DNA of 64,000 nucleotides from Dickeya aquatica. Lineage in GTDB: Bacteria > Pseudomonadota > Gammaproteobacteria > Enterobacterales > Enterobacteriaceae. Position 1 is the stretch's first letter; the number at the start of each line of letters is the position of its first letter. The position numbers and the translations under genes were made by a program. Location: the NCBI RefSeq assembly GCF_900095885.1, contig NZ_LT615367.1:4092001-4156000 (forward strand). Direction: 5' to 3'. This document shows, piece by piece, positions 17,716 to 25,809 of the stretch. The notes below the pieces were generated by a model that had not been told where the DNA came from, did no database searches, and saw only the letters and a list, made by a program, of their open reading frames with translations.

Positions 17716-17868
17716 GCGTTTCTCCAAACCATTAAGTCGGTATTTCGCTGCCGGGCACGACACTGTGAAGACACACCTGTGCAGCCGCTCAGTCAGGAAA
17801 CAAGCGGTCGTTTCCTGTCATTTCTTTTTTCATCCGCGATAGCGCCACACCCATACGCACCACCGGCG

Positions 17869-18684
17869 CTAGCAATACAACGCCAGCAATTCATTGACCT
17901 TACTGCGACCCGAAATATTACGGCTAATGGTGCGACGCGCCTTGACCACGTATAACGATGACGCATCACGATACCACTCGCGGGTCAACACCGTATCATG
18001 GTTGGAAATCAGGACCGGAATGTGGCCCTGAGATGACAATCGCTGCGCCAGTTGCGCCAGGTTTTGCTGGTCTTGCGTATTGAAATTGCTGGTATGGTAC
18101 GCCGTGAAATTGGCCGTTGCCGACAAGGGCGCGTAAGGCGGATCGCAATACACCACCGAGCCGGATAATGCACTGGTCAGTGTTTGCTCGTAATGTTCAC
18201 ACACAAAGGTGGCGTTTTGCGCTTTTTGTGCAAACCAGTACAGTTCTTCTTCAGGAAAATAGGGCTTTTTATAGCGCCCGAACGGTACATTAAACTCCCC
18301 CCGCATGTTATAGCGACACAACCCGTTATAACAGTGGCGGTTCAGATACAGAAACAACTGTGCCCGGCGGTAGTCATGGGTGCAGAGATTAAACTCCTCC
18401 CGTAACCGATAAAACGCATCGGACGTATTCATTTCATCAATAAACAGTTTGCGGGCGTCACCAATAAAATCATCGGTTTTGTTTTTGACGATGTTATACA
18501 GATTGATCAAATCACTGTTGATATCAGCCAGAATATAGCTGTCGTAGTCGGTATTAAGAAACACAGACCCGGCACCCACGAAAGGTTCGATTAATCGCTC
18601 TCCCGCTGGCAGATATCGACGAATCTCTTCCACCAGCGGATATTTACCACCAGCCCATTTTAAGAACGCGCGGTTTTTCTTCAT
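17869..18684 (-). CDS. dam: DNA adenine methylase (GATC)
   Basis: A 271-residue N6-adenine methyltransferase modifying GATC, used in mismatch-repair strand discrimination and replication timing. AdoMet-binding FVGAGSVFLN (about 35-44) and the catalytic DPPY in VVYCDPPYAPLS (about 179-190) are both present, in the alpha-type order of Dam. It sits between damX and rpe as in other enterobacteria. Confidence 0.97.
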   Translation of the reverse strand: MKKNRAFLKWAGGKYPLVEEIRRYLPAGERLIEPFVGAGSVFLNTDYDSYILADINSDLINLYNIVKNKTDDFIGDARKLFIDEMNTSDAFYRLREEFNLCTHDYRRAQLFLYLNRHCYNGLCRYNMRGEFNVPFGRYKKPYFPEEELYWFAQKAQNATFVCEHYEQTLTSALSGSVVYCDPPYAPLSATANFTAYHTSNFNTQDQQNLAQLAQRLSSQGHIPVLISNHDTVLTREWYRDASSLYVVKARRTISRNISGRSKVNELLALYC

Positions 18685-18760
18685 GCCGTCGTTAATTACT
18701 CATACAGTTCAGAGCCACGGATTGTACTCTGTTAAGACAGCACATCAGGGCCAATTGGTG

Positions 18761-19861
18761 TTACTTGGTTAAGTCCTGCTTCACCTGACGGATAGGCCTG
18801 ACCCATGGTTTTTTCGCCTGAACATCAGCAGGCAGCGATGATATCGCGCGTTTCGCATCTTCCGGCGAGGCATACACACCATTCACCAAAACATACCACG
18901 GACGCCCATCGCGCTTTGTTTCATACACCCAGTAATTCGTCAGGTGCAGCTCTCTGGCATACGTTTTCAAAGAGTCTTCACGAGAAGCACTACTGAGCTG
19001 CAACGTGAAATGGCTGGCAGGTGCGCCTTGAATCGATGCGCCTGCCGGTGTCGCCGCTGCACTATGGGGCACAACCGCCGTGGCCGGTTTAGGGGTTGCC
19101 ACTGCGACTGCGGGCTTGCTCGATGGCGCGGGCACCAACGCCGTCGTCGGCGTCTTGTGCATATTCACAACCGGACGCGCCACCTCTTTCGGCTCGGATT
19201 TCGGCTCTGGCGACTTATGCGATGACGGCTTTTCAACCTTCTCCGGCTGAGTGCGCGTTGGCGCAGGCGCTGGTGTCTTTTCTACCGATGCCGCACGGCC
19301 ACCTTTAGTCGGCGGGGAATACACCGTCGCAGGTTCAGTAGGAAGACCGGCAGAAAATGCATTCATGCGGTCTTGCTGCTGCGGCTGGGACAACGCATCG
19401 GTAATATTCCCAGGCAACTCGATACGCTGCTGCCCACCGTTTTGTGGCACCAGCGGAGCCTGAGTGGGTGTACCGGAAACCGGCTGCCCGCTCAGCAACT
19501 GCGGCGAACCTGAATTCTGCACAGACGCGGCGGCGGGTGCAGAAGGGGCTGCGGCAGCAGGAGCCGATGCGTTTGGGTTGTCAGTCATCGATGATGCTGA
19601 TGCTAAATCAATATTTTTCCCAGTGCCGGAACCGGACGACGACGACGCAGGCGCTGGCGAGTTTTGACCAGGCGACTGAAGCGCAGAACCAATACCAATA
19701 ATCAACAGCACCAAGACAACGATGCCGATCCCTATCATGGTATGTTGTTTGGATAACGAAACACTGGGGGCAGAAAGGCTTTTGCTGCGTTTCTGCTGAC
19801 GCGCGGGCCGCCGATCGCTGGTATCCGGCTTCAACGCATCTTCTGGATTAAACTCATCCAT
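18761..19861 (-). CDS. damX: Cell-division protein DamX (SPOR domain)
   Basis: A 366-residue bitopic inner-membrane protein. It has a basic cytoplasmic N-terminus, one membrane helix at about 41-61, and a long low-complexity periplasmic linker rich in Ala, Pro, Ser and Thr (about 65-285). A C-terminal SPOR domain (about 286-362) binds denuded glycan strands at the septum. It takes part in division and bile resistance in E. coli. The linker differs in composition from E. coli DamX, as is normal for this variable part. It lies between aroB and dam. Confidence 0.93.
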   Translation of the reverse strand: MDEFNPEDALKPDTSDRRPARQQKRSKSLSAPSVSLSKQHTMIGIGIVVLVLLIIGIGSALQSPGQNSPAPASSSSGSGTGKNIDLASASSMTDNPNASAPAAAAPSAPAAASVQNSGSPQLLSGQPVSGTPTQAPLVPQNGGQQRIELPGNITDALSQPQQQDRMNAFSAGLPTEPATVYSPPTKGGRAASVEKTPAPAPTRTQPEKVEKPSSHKSPEPKSEPKEVARPVVNMHKTPTTALVPAPSSKPAVAVATPKPATAVVPHSAAATPAGASIQGAPASHFTLQLSSASREDSLKTYARELHLTNYWVYETKRDGRPWYVLVNGVYASPEDAKRAISSLPADVQAKKPWVRPIRQVKQDLTK

Positions 19862-19994
19862 GTATACCCTCCAACTGAAAGGCTAGCTTCCCCAGATGGC
19901 TGACTCTGCGAAAGCTAAATCATAAGGCATTGTATTTTAAACGTAAACTACCGAAAAACGGCCCAATGGCTATTCAGCCAACTGAAACAGCGTT

Positions 19995-21080
19995 TCAGGG
20001 AAGGCAATCGGCAATGGACGCCAATACCAGTTCGTGAGCGATACCAGCCCGAACCTCAGACTGACCAATCGCAGTAGGCAGCACCAGACGCAATTCACCG
20101 GCCAGCACTTTCTTATCACGCATCATATGGGGCAGATAGGCCTCGGGAGCCATCGCTTTCGGGCCGGTAACAGGCAAACCGGCACGCAGCAACAGCGCTT
20201 TGATGCGCTCAACGTCGGCAAGACTCAACTGCCCAAGACGATGAGCCGCCTGCGACGCCATCATCATCCCGGCTGCTACCGCCTCGCCATGAAGCCAGTT
20301 GCCATATCCCATTTCGGCTTCAATCGCATGCCCATAAGTGTGGCCTAAATTCAGCAGTGCGCGTAACCCGGATTCGCGTTCATCCGCCGCCACCACGTCC
20401 GCCTTCAACTCACAACAACGGCGGATACAGTAAGCCAGCGGCTCATGCTGCAAGCTTCTGAGCGCATCGATATGGGTTTCGAGCCACTCAAAAAATGCCC
20501 GATCCAGAATGATGCCGTATTTGATAACTTCCGCCAGCCCCGAGGATAGCTCGCGCGCAGGCAACGTTTTCAGACAATTCAGATCAACCACCACCGATGC
20601 CGGTTGATAAAACGCACCGATCATGTTTTTGCCCAACGGGTGATTGACGGCGGTTTTCCCCCCAACAGAGGAATCAACCTGCGAGAGCAAGGTTGTCGGT
20701 ACCTGAATAAACCGCACGCCACGCTGGTAACAGGCCGCAGCGAATCCGGTCAAATCACCAATTACGCCACCTCCCAGCGCCACCAGTGTGGTATCACGCC
20801 CGTGAGGTTTTGCCAGCAGTGCGGAAAAAACCTGCTCTAAAACCGCCAGCGATTTATATTGCTCGCCGTCAGGCAGAACCACCTGATCAACCCGCACGCC
20901 ACTGGTTTCCAACACACCTCGCACGGTATCAAGGTAAAGCGGTGCCAGTGTCTCATTTGTCACCAGCATCACCTGATCGCCCGCTTTGAGCGGCATAAAA
21001 GAGGCGGCCTCGTTAAAAAGGCCAGCGGCTATCGTAATAGGGTAACTGCGTTCCCCAAGGGTGACGGTAACTCTTTCCAT
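19995..21080 (-). CDS. aroB: 3-dehydroquinate synthase
   Basis: A 361-residue NAD- and metal-dependent enzyme making 3-dehydroquinate from DAHP, the second step of the shikimate pathway. [14 protein letters not shown] (about 104-117) is the nucleotide-binding region, and Glu and His metal ligands occur in [24 protein letters not shown] and [10 protein letters not shown]. It follows aroK by 53 bases in the same direction and is probably co-transcribed. Confidence 0.97.
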   Translation of the reverse strand: MERVTVTLGERSYPITIAAGLFNEAASFMPLKAGDQVMLVTNETLAPLYLDTVRGVLETSGVRVDQVVLPDGEQYKSLAVLEQVFSALLAKPHGRDTTLVALGGGVIGDLTGFAAACYQRGVRFIQVPTTLLSQVDSSVGGKTAVNHPLGKNMIGAFYQPASVVVDLNCLKTLPARELSSGLAEVIKYGIILDRAFFEWLETHIDALRSLQHEPLAYCIRRCCELKADVVAADERESGLRALLNLGHTYGHAIEAEMGYGNWLHGEAVAAGMMMASQAAHRLGQLSLADVERIKALLLRAGLPVTGPKAMAPEAYLPHMMRDKKVLAGELRLVLPTAIGQSEVRAGIAHELVLASIADCLP

Positions 21081-21133
21081 GCGCGTTCCATTGATCTGTC
21101 AGAAACCTGCAATAGGCAGGAAGTTACACAAAA

Positions 21134-21655
21134 TCAGTTGTTTTCCAGCATGCTGATAATCTGGTTAGCAACGACTTTGGCGCTTTGTTCATCAGTACGA
21201 ATGGTGACATCGGCGATTTCTTCATACAGCGGATTGCGCTCTTTCGCCAACGCCTCCAACACTTCGCGTGGTGGGGTTTCTACCTGTAACAGCGGGCGTT
21301 TCTTATCGCGTTGAGTACGGGCCAGTTGCTTTTCGATAGTCGTTTCCAGATAGACGACCACGCCGCGTGCAGACAAGCGGTTGCGGGTTTCACGGGATTT
21401 CACCGACCCACCACCTGTCGCCAGCACAATGCCCTGCTTTTCTGTCAATTCATTAATGACTTTCTCTTCGCGCTCGCGGAAGCCTTCTTCACCTTCCACA
21501 TCGAATACCCAGCCCACATCAGCCCCGGTACGTCGCTCAATTTCTTGATCGGAGTCGAAAAACTCCATATTGAGCTGCTGAGCTAACTGACGGCCAATAG
21601 TGCTTTTGCCGGCACCCATAGGCCCAACCAGAAAGATATTGCGTTTCTCTGCCAT
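21134..21655 (-). CDS. aroK: Shikimate kinase I
   Basis: A 173-residue NMP-kinase-fold enzyme phosphorylating shikimate at the 3-hydroxyl. The P-loop GPMGAGKST is at about 11-19, FFDSD carries the shikimate-binding Asp, and GGGSV is the Walker-B-side glycine loop. The start at 21655 ([14 protein letters not shown]) is the standard one; upstream in-frame codons are probably untranslated. First gene of aroKB-damX-dam. Confidence 0.97.
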   Translation of the reverse strand: MAEKRNIFLVGPMGAGKSTIGRQLAQQLNMEFFDSDQEIERRTGADVGWVFDVEGEEGFREREEKVINELTEKQGIVLATGGGSVKSRETRNRLSARGVVVYLETTIEKQLARTQRDKKRPLLQVETPPREVLEALAKERNPLYEEIADVTIRTDEQSAKVVANQIISMLENN

Positions 21656-22037
21656 TTTTTTGGTATTACTAAGAAATTCGTTAATGATAACCCGCCCCGC
21701 CATGTAACCTGCGGCGGAACCTAAACTGAAACCTCATGAGCGATAGTGCGAGAATCAGACAAAAAATTATCTCAATACTCAGGGTAGTTTGGCAACCGAA
21801 TAAAACGCCCCATGAATCAGGCTGAGGTAAATGTACATTTTATCTACACCTCGTTGATTCACACCGACGATGGAACACCACTGCCGTGCTCAAGCCGCTA
21901 TCCTTGTATGCTAAAACGGCGGTATCGTCAAACGATGAACGACACTATTTGACGAATGATACCGCCGACCTCACACATAACATCCCCCATAACCTCATCG
22001 ATTTATGCAGACAAAGGGCTCCAGTGCGACATGAAAG
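21656..22037 (-). other. Spacer between hofQ and aroK
   Basis: About 380 bp holding the terminator-like stem of the hof operon and, closer to aroK, its promoter region. No open frame here has protein character. Confidence 0.55.
21913..21967 (-). terminator. Long hairpin after hofQ
   Basis: CGGCGGTATC (21917-21926) pairs with GATACCGCCG (21958-21967), and inside it GTCAAA (21927-21932) pairs with TTTGAC (21948-21953) across a 4-nt bulge. On the minus strand the stem is followed by TTTTAGC. A terminator for the hof operon is likely. Confidence 0.6.
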
Positions 22038-23324
22038 TCAGTCTGCGGCCACACGCTTTACCGGAAGAATTAACGTTGGGGTAATAAAAATAACCAACTC
22101 CCGGCGGGTATGCTGCTGGCTGGTGCTGCGAAACCAATGACCAATACCCGGCAAAGCTCCCAGCCCCGGCACCTGACGAGCTCCCAGATTTTTTTGTTGC
22201 TGGAAAATGCCGCCCAGCACAATCGTTTCACCATCCTGAACCGTTACCTGAGTCTGAATTTCCTGTTTATCAATCGCCAGCGCTTCGCCCTCCTCTCCCT
22301 GCTTGATAGCCCGTCCCGGCATGTTCTGGCTAATCAATAAATTGAGCGTTATCTGCCCGCCATGCAAAACCTTCGGCGTGACCTCCATGCCCAATACCGC
22401 TTCTTTAAATTCAATCGACGTCGAGCCACTGGCCCCGCTGGAAACCTGATAAGGGATCTCGGTGCCCTGCTTGATACTGGCCGTTTGCTGATGGGCGGTA
22501 AATAAGCGCGGGCTGGCGATAATCTCCACCTCATTTTCCTGCTCCAGCGCCATCAGCTCCAAATCCAGCAGACGTCCGTTGAGACGAGCCAGATGGAAAC
22601 CTGCATTGATTGCGGGTGATTCAACCGGCAGGCTGACATTAAAGCGCTGCATTTGTAAGGCTTGCGCCGTATTCGTAGCCTCTTGCATGCCCCAGTTGAC
22701 ACCAAGTGCTTTGAGATGCTCGCTGCTCATCGTCACAATATGTGCAGCCAGTTGTACTTGTGCCAATGGCTTATCCAGCGCGGCAACCCACGCCGCTACT
22801 TGCTCAAGCGCACTGGCTGTATCACGCACTAATAGCGTATTGGTTCGTTTATCTACCGAAGCACTGCCGCGCGATGTTAACAGCGTGCTGCGCTGACTTT
22901 GCAGACTCGTGAGCACGTCACTTGCCTCGGCGTACTGCAACGTCAGTGCGCGATTCTCTAATGGCGATTGCTGGCGCTGTTTTTCCGCATTCTCCTCTTG
23001 CTGCTGCTGGCGCACTTTTATATGGCTTTCGGGATACACCATCATCACCGTACCGTGCTTTTCCAGTGTCAATTGCCCCATCTGAAGAATAATGTCGAGC
23101 GCCTGCTGCCAGGGCACCTGATGTAAATTGAGGCTAAGGTTCCCACTGACGCCCGGAGCTACCACCAGATTGAGCTGCTGATGATCCGCCAGCGCCTGTA
23201 ACACCTTTTGAACCGGGACATCCTCAAAAGCCAGTGAAATCGGCGGTGTATCACCAGCCTCTGCGGCCAGGCCTGCCAGCAGTAAAAAACCACACAAACC
23301 ACGCGCTATACATCCTGTATACAT
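22038..23324 (-). CDS. hofQ: HofQ, secretin-family DNA-uptake/utilisation protein
   Basis: A 428-residue outer-membrane secretin homologous to E. coli HofQ and competence PilQ/ComE. A signal sequence lies within residues 1-23. N-terminal STN/N0-like and N1 domains (about 28-190) precede the C-terminal secretin beta-barrel (about 225-425, with VEIIASPRLFTAHQQTASI and GETIVLGGIF). It should form a pore for type-IV-pilus-like DNA uptake. The start at 23324 has AAGGAG just upstream. Last gene of the hofMNOPQ operon. Confidence 0.9.
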   Translation of the reverse strand: MYTGCIARGLCGFLLLAGLAAEAGDTPPISLAFEDVPVQKVLQALADHQQLNLVVAPGVSGNLSLNLHQVPWQQALDIILQMGQLTLEKHGTVMMVYPESHIKVRQQQQEENAEKQRQQSPLENRALTLQYAEASDVLTSLQSQRSTLLTSRGSASVDKRTNTLLVRDTASALEQVAAWVAALDKPLAQVQLAAHIVTMSSEHLKALGVNWGMQEATNTAQALQMQRFNVSLPVESPAINAGFHLARLNGRLLDLELMALEQENEVEIIASPRLFTAHQQTASIKQGTEIPYQVSSGASGSTSIEFKEAVLGMEVTPKVLHGGQITLNLLISQNMPGRAIKQGEEGEALAIDKQEIQTQVTVQDGETIVLGGIFQQQKNLGARQVPGLGALPGIGHWFRSTSQQHTRRELVIFITPTLILPVKRVAAD

Positions 23325-23358
23325 TCCTGACTCCTTAAATTGCTCAAGCGCTAATGAC

Positions 23359-23721
23359 TTACTCCCGATGCTGAAAAGGCGCAAGCAGGTGCCACGCTGC
23401 CTTGCCACACCCGGTGGTACTGGCAAGCGGCCATAGCGCGACACCGTGGTTATCCACCTGACCGATTTGCCAGCCCTCTGGTGTAATCACATCCCCTGTG
23501 GTGACTCGCCGCCAACGGTGTGCTTGTGCAAGCCAACCGACCCAACCGGACGCTGACCCGATAACGCCTTTTAATTGCCAGGTCTTTACCGCGGACATGG
23601 CTTCACAAGGCTGTGCTGAAACGGGCGGCACAAACGGGTCTCGCAGAGGTTCCGCCGCAGCTGGCGCGACCTGTACAGTGAGTGAGAACGATAAAAGAAA
23701 GCACCACCTCATGCGAGTCAT
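23359..23721 (-). CDS. hofP: HofP, pilus-assembly lipoprotein-like (PilP position)
   Basis: A 120-residue exported protein with an N-terminal signal sequence (about 1-23) and a short domain containing LRDPF and GDVITPEGWQIGQVDNHGV, the pattern of PilP-type proteins that link the inner-membrane PilMNO complex to the secretin. It has no clear lipobox. Its ATG overlaps the hofO stop (ATGA). It is poorly conserved in sequence, so the call rests largely on position. Confidence 0.8.
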   Translation of the reverse strand: MTRMRWCFLLSFSLTVQVAPAAAEPLRDPFVPPVSAQPCEAMSAVKTWQLKGVIGSASGWVGWLAQAHRWRRVTTGDVITPEGWQIGQVDNHGVALWPLASTTGCGKAAWHLLAPFQHRE

Positions 23722-24278
23722 TGCGCTTGCTCCGTGTCTGCTGGCAGTGATAATTGCAGCGCGGCAATCAGCCCGGTGGTGCCCTTTCGCAACGAAAGCT
23801 GGTCAATGCGCACCACCACGTCCAGCGCATTCAGGCAGGCAAGAAAGTTGAGGATGGCGGCATAATCGGCATGCAAGGTCAGTTGCCAGGTTGCAGGCGC
23901 AGTGGCTGCACCTTGCAAGGTACCCGGCTGCCAGTTGGCCAACACTACGCCCGACTGGCTTATCGGGCGAGCCAGCAGTGCTGCCACATCAGGTTGTGTA
24001 TTCTCTGTGCCAGTCAGCGGGGGAATATCGCGCAGCATTGCCTGTAGCGGTATATGCGCGATGCTGTCTCGTATTTGTTCAATTGCCTGCCGGTGATGCT
24101 GATATTGCTGTTCGGTTGCTTGCAGCGACTGGCGCTCTGCCAAAGACCAAAGCCCGATGACAACCAGCGCCAGCGCTAACACGCCCATGACAGGCAGCAG
24201 CAGTAGTTGCCACAGCGGCACAGCAAGCCAGCGAAGCATGAATGGGATGAGCCAGTTTACGGGATACGCCACCTTCAT
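23718..24278 (-). CDS. hofO: HofO, PilO-like inner-membrane protein
   Basis: A 186-residue bitopic protein with one membrane helix (about 25-47), a short coiled coil (about 48-75) and a small periplasmic ferredoxin-like domain, the layout of PilO. It overlaps hofN and hofP by 4 bases on each side, so translation is coupled along the operon. Role in DNA utilisation is inferred from homology with E. coli hof/competence genes. Confidence 0.82.
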   Translation of the reverse strand: MKVAYPVNWLIPFMLRWLAVPLWQLLLLPVMGVLALALVVIGLWSLAERQSLQATEQQYQHHRQAIEQIRDSIAHIPLQAMLRDIPPLTGTENTQPDVAALLARPISQSGVVLANWQPGTLQGAATAPATWQLTLHADYAAILNFLACLNALDVVVRIDQLSLRKGTTGLIAALQLSLPADTEQAQ

Positions 24279-24835
24279 TGGCGCTCCTGCGGCGCACCGG
24301 ACACCTGCCAGTACAGGCGTAATGAAAAGTGCATTTCATCTGGCTGTGTTTTTTCAAGCCGCGCCTGTTCCAAAACCACGCGTTCAATCAAAGGCCACTG
24401 CGACAGACGGTTGACCCACTGCATGATGTCATCATAACGATGGCTAATCCCCGACAGATGCAGTTGCCTGCCAGCCCCGTCAATGTCGGTTAACCAAAGC
24501 GTTGCGGGCATACGTGCCGGCAACTGTTCCAGCAGTTGCTGGTAGCGCTGAGCCTGCCTGCGGCCATATAGCCGGGCTGCCTGCAACGCCTGCTGTTTTT
24601 CATACATCAGCCAATCACGGTGCACCTCACGATAGAGCCGTTCATAACGTACCTGCTGTGCCTGAGTCTGGGCTAACTGCTGCTGTAATCTAAGGCGCTG
24701 TTGGTGCGCATCACCCCGTAGCACCATCCCGATGACCAGCCCCACCAGTAACGCCCCCGCACTCACCACCGCCGCCAGCCGGAGACGCCGATAGGCCAGA
24801 CGCTGACGCCAGGGCAAGAGATTCATCATCAACAT
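24275..24835 (-). CDS. hofN: HofN, PilN-like inner-membrane protein
   Basis: A 186-residue bitopic protein. The cytoplasmic N-terminus carries NLLPWRQ, the signature by which PilN docks onto PilM; one membrane helix lies at about 20-40, then a coiled coil and a periplasmic domain. The frame reads MLMMNLLPWRQ: the ATG at 24835 overlaps the end of hofM by 7 bases, and the methionine at 24829, sharing a base with the hofM stop, is equally possible. Confidence 0.85.
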   Translation of the reverse strand: MLMMNLLPWRQRLAYRRLRLAAVVSAGALLVGLVIGMVLRGDAHQQRLRLQQQLAQTQAQQVRYERLYREVHRDWLMYEKQQALQAARLYGRRQAQRYQQLLEQLPARMPATLWLTDIDGAGRQLHLSGISHRYDDIMQWVNRLSQWPLIERVVLEQARLEKTQPDEMHFSLRLYWQVSGAPQERQ

Positions 24836-25683
24836 GGGGTATCCTCCGGGCGCACTGCCAGCCCGGCGGCAATCGCAAATGCCGCCGGAAAAGCCGGTAA
24901 AGGGGGATGTACGCGAAAGGCGCTCAACACCGGCCAGTCAAGAATAGCAGGCGAGGCGACCGGCACAGCCTGTGGTGTACTGGCGCTCAGATAAGCATCG
25001 TATGCAGCGCCCTGCTGATAACGCGCATTAATGGTAGCAAGCCGCGTGGATTCATCGGCCAGCTCCTCTGGGTGAAGCGTACCAAATGCCAGTGGGGCCT
25101 CGAGCGGCGATACCCACAGCCAGTGGTCATCAAACCGGTGCAATAACAACCGGTTTGGTGCCAAACCGGCACACGCAGCCATGCAGCGCAGCGCACAGGG
25201 CGTTATCTCTACAATATCCGCGTACAATCCTGCGGCCATCAGGCAGTGTAGCCAGGCATTAAGCTCCGTTTGCCGGGCGGCGATAACCAGCAGTGATTCT
25301 GGCGCTTGAGGATCAGGGCGATAATCGAGTGCGACATCCTCAATGCCAACAGGTAATAGCTGAGCCATTCTGCTGCGGATATAACCACCGCGATAAGGTT
25401 CGCGCAAACGCGAGTCAGGCATCGCCAGCCGCTGCTGTAATACCCGCGAAGCGGGAAAACCCAGCCGCAGTGAGATATAACGGGGTAATTCCTGCCGCCA
25501 TTGACGAAGAACCGTACAAAGCGCCTCAGGATGATGTAGACTAGCGCCGCGTAACGTATCGTCCGGCAAAGGCAGTTGCCACCAGTGACGCAATTGCCAG
25601 CCATGTCGGCGGCGCTGTACGGCCAGAGCACGCACCATGTTGTTCTGTATGTCCAGCCCAACCTGCCAGATGGGATAAGCCAT
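24829..25683 (-). CDS. hofM: HofM, PilM-like actin-fold protein
   Basis: A 284-residue cytoplasmic protein of the PilM/ComA type, an actin-like fold that would bind nucleotide and recruit HofN. The N-terminal QVGLDIQNNMVRALAV resembles the first strand-loop of that fold. First gene of the hofMNOPQ operon, divergent from mrcA with 126 bp between the start codons, the conserved enterobacterial arrangement. Confidence 0.87.
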   Translation of the reverse strand: MAYPIWQVGLDIQNNMVRALAVQRRRHGWQLRHWWQLPLPDDTLRGASLHHPEALCTVLRQWRQELPRYISLRLGFPASRVLQQRLAMPDSRLREPYRGGYIRSRMAQLLPVGIEDVALDYRPDPQAPESLLVIAARQTELNAWLHCLMAAGLYADIVEITPCALRCMAACAGLAPNRLLLHRFDDHWLWVSPLEAPLAFGTLHPEELADESTRLATINARYQQGAAYDAYLSASTPQAVPVASPAILDWPVLSAFRVHPPLPAFPAAFAIAAGLAVRPEDTPC

Positions 25684-25809
25684 GGGTGTTCGATCTCCTT
25701 ATCGTCATAAATATCGTCATAAAGAACATATCCACCTTGCTGGCTTCCCTTTATACTAGCGCCCGTCTGTTTATAAACTATTCAATTGCTACTGAATGGA
25801 AAATCTCCG

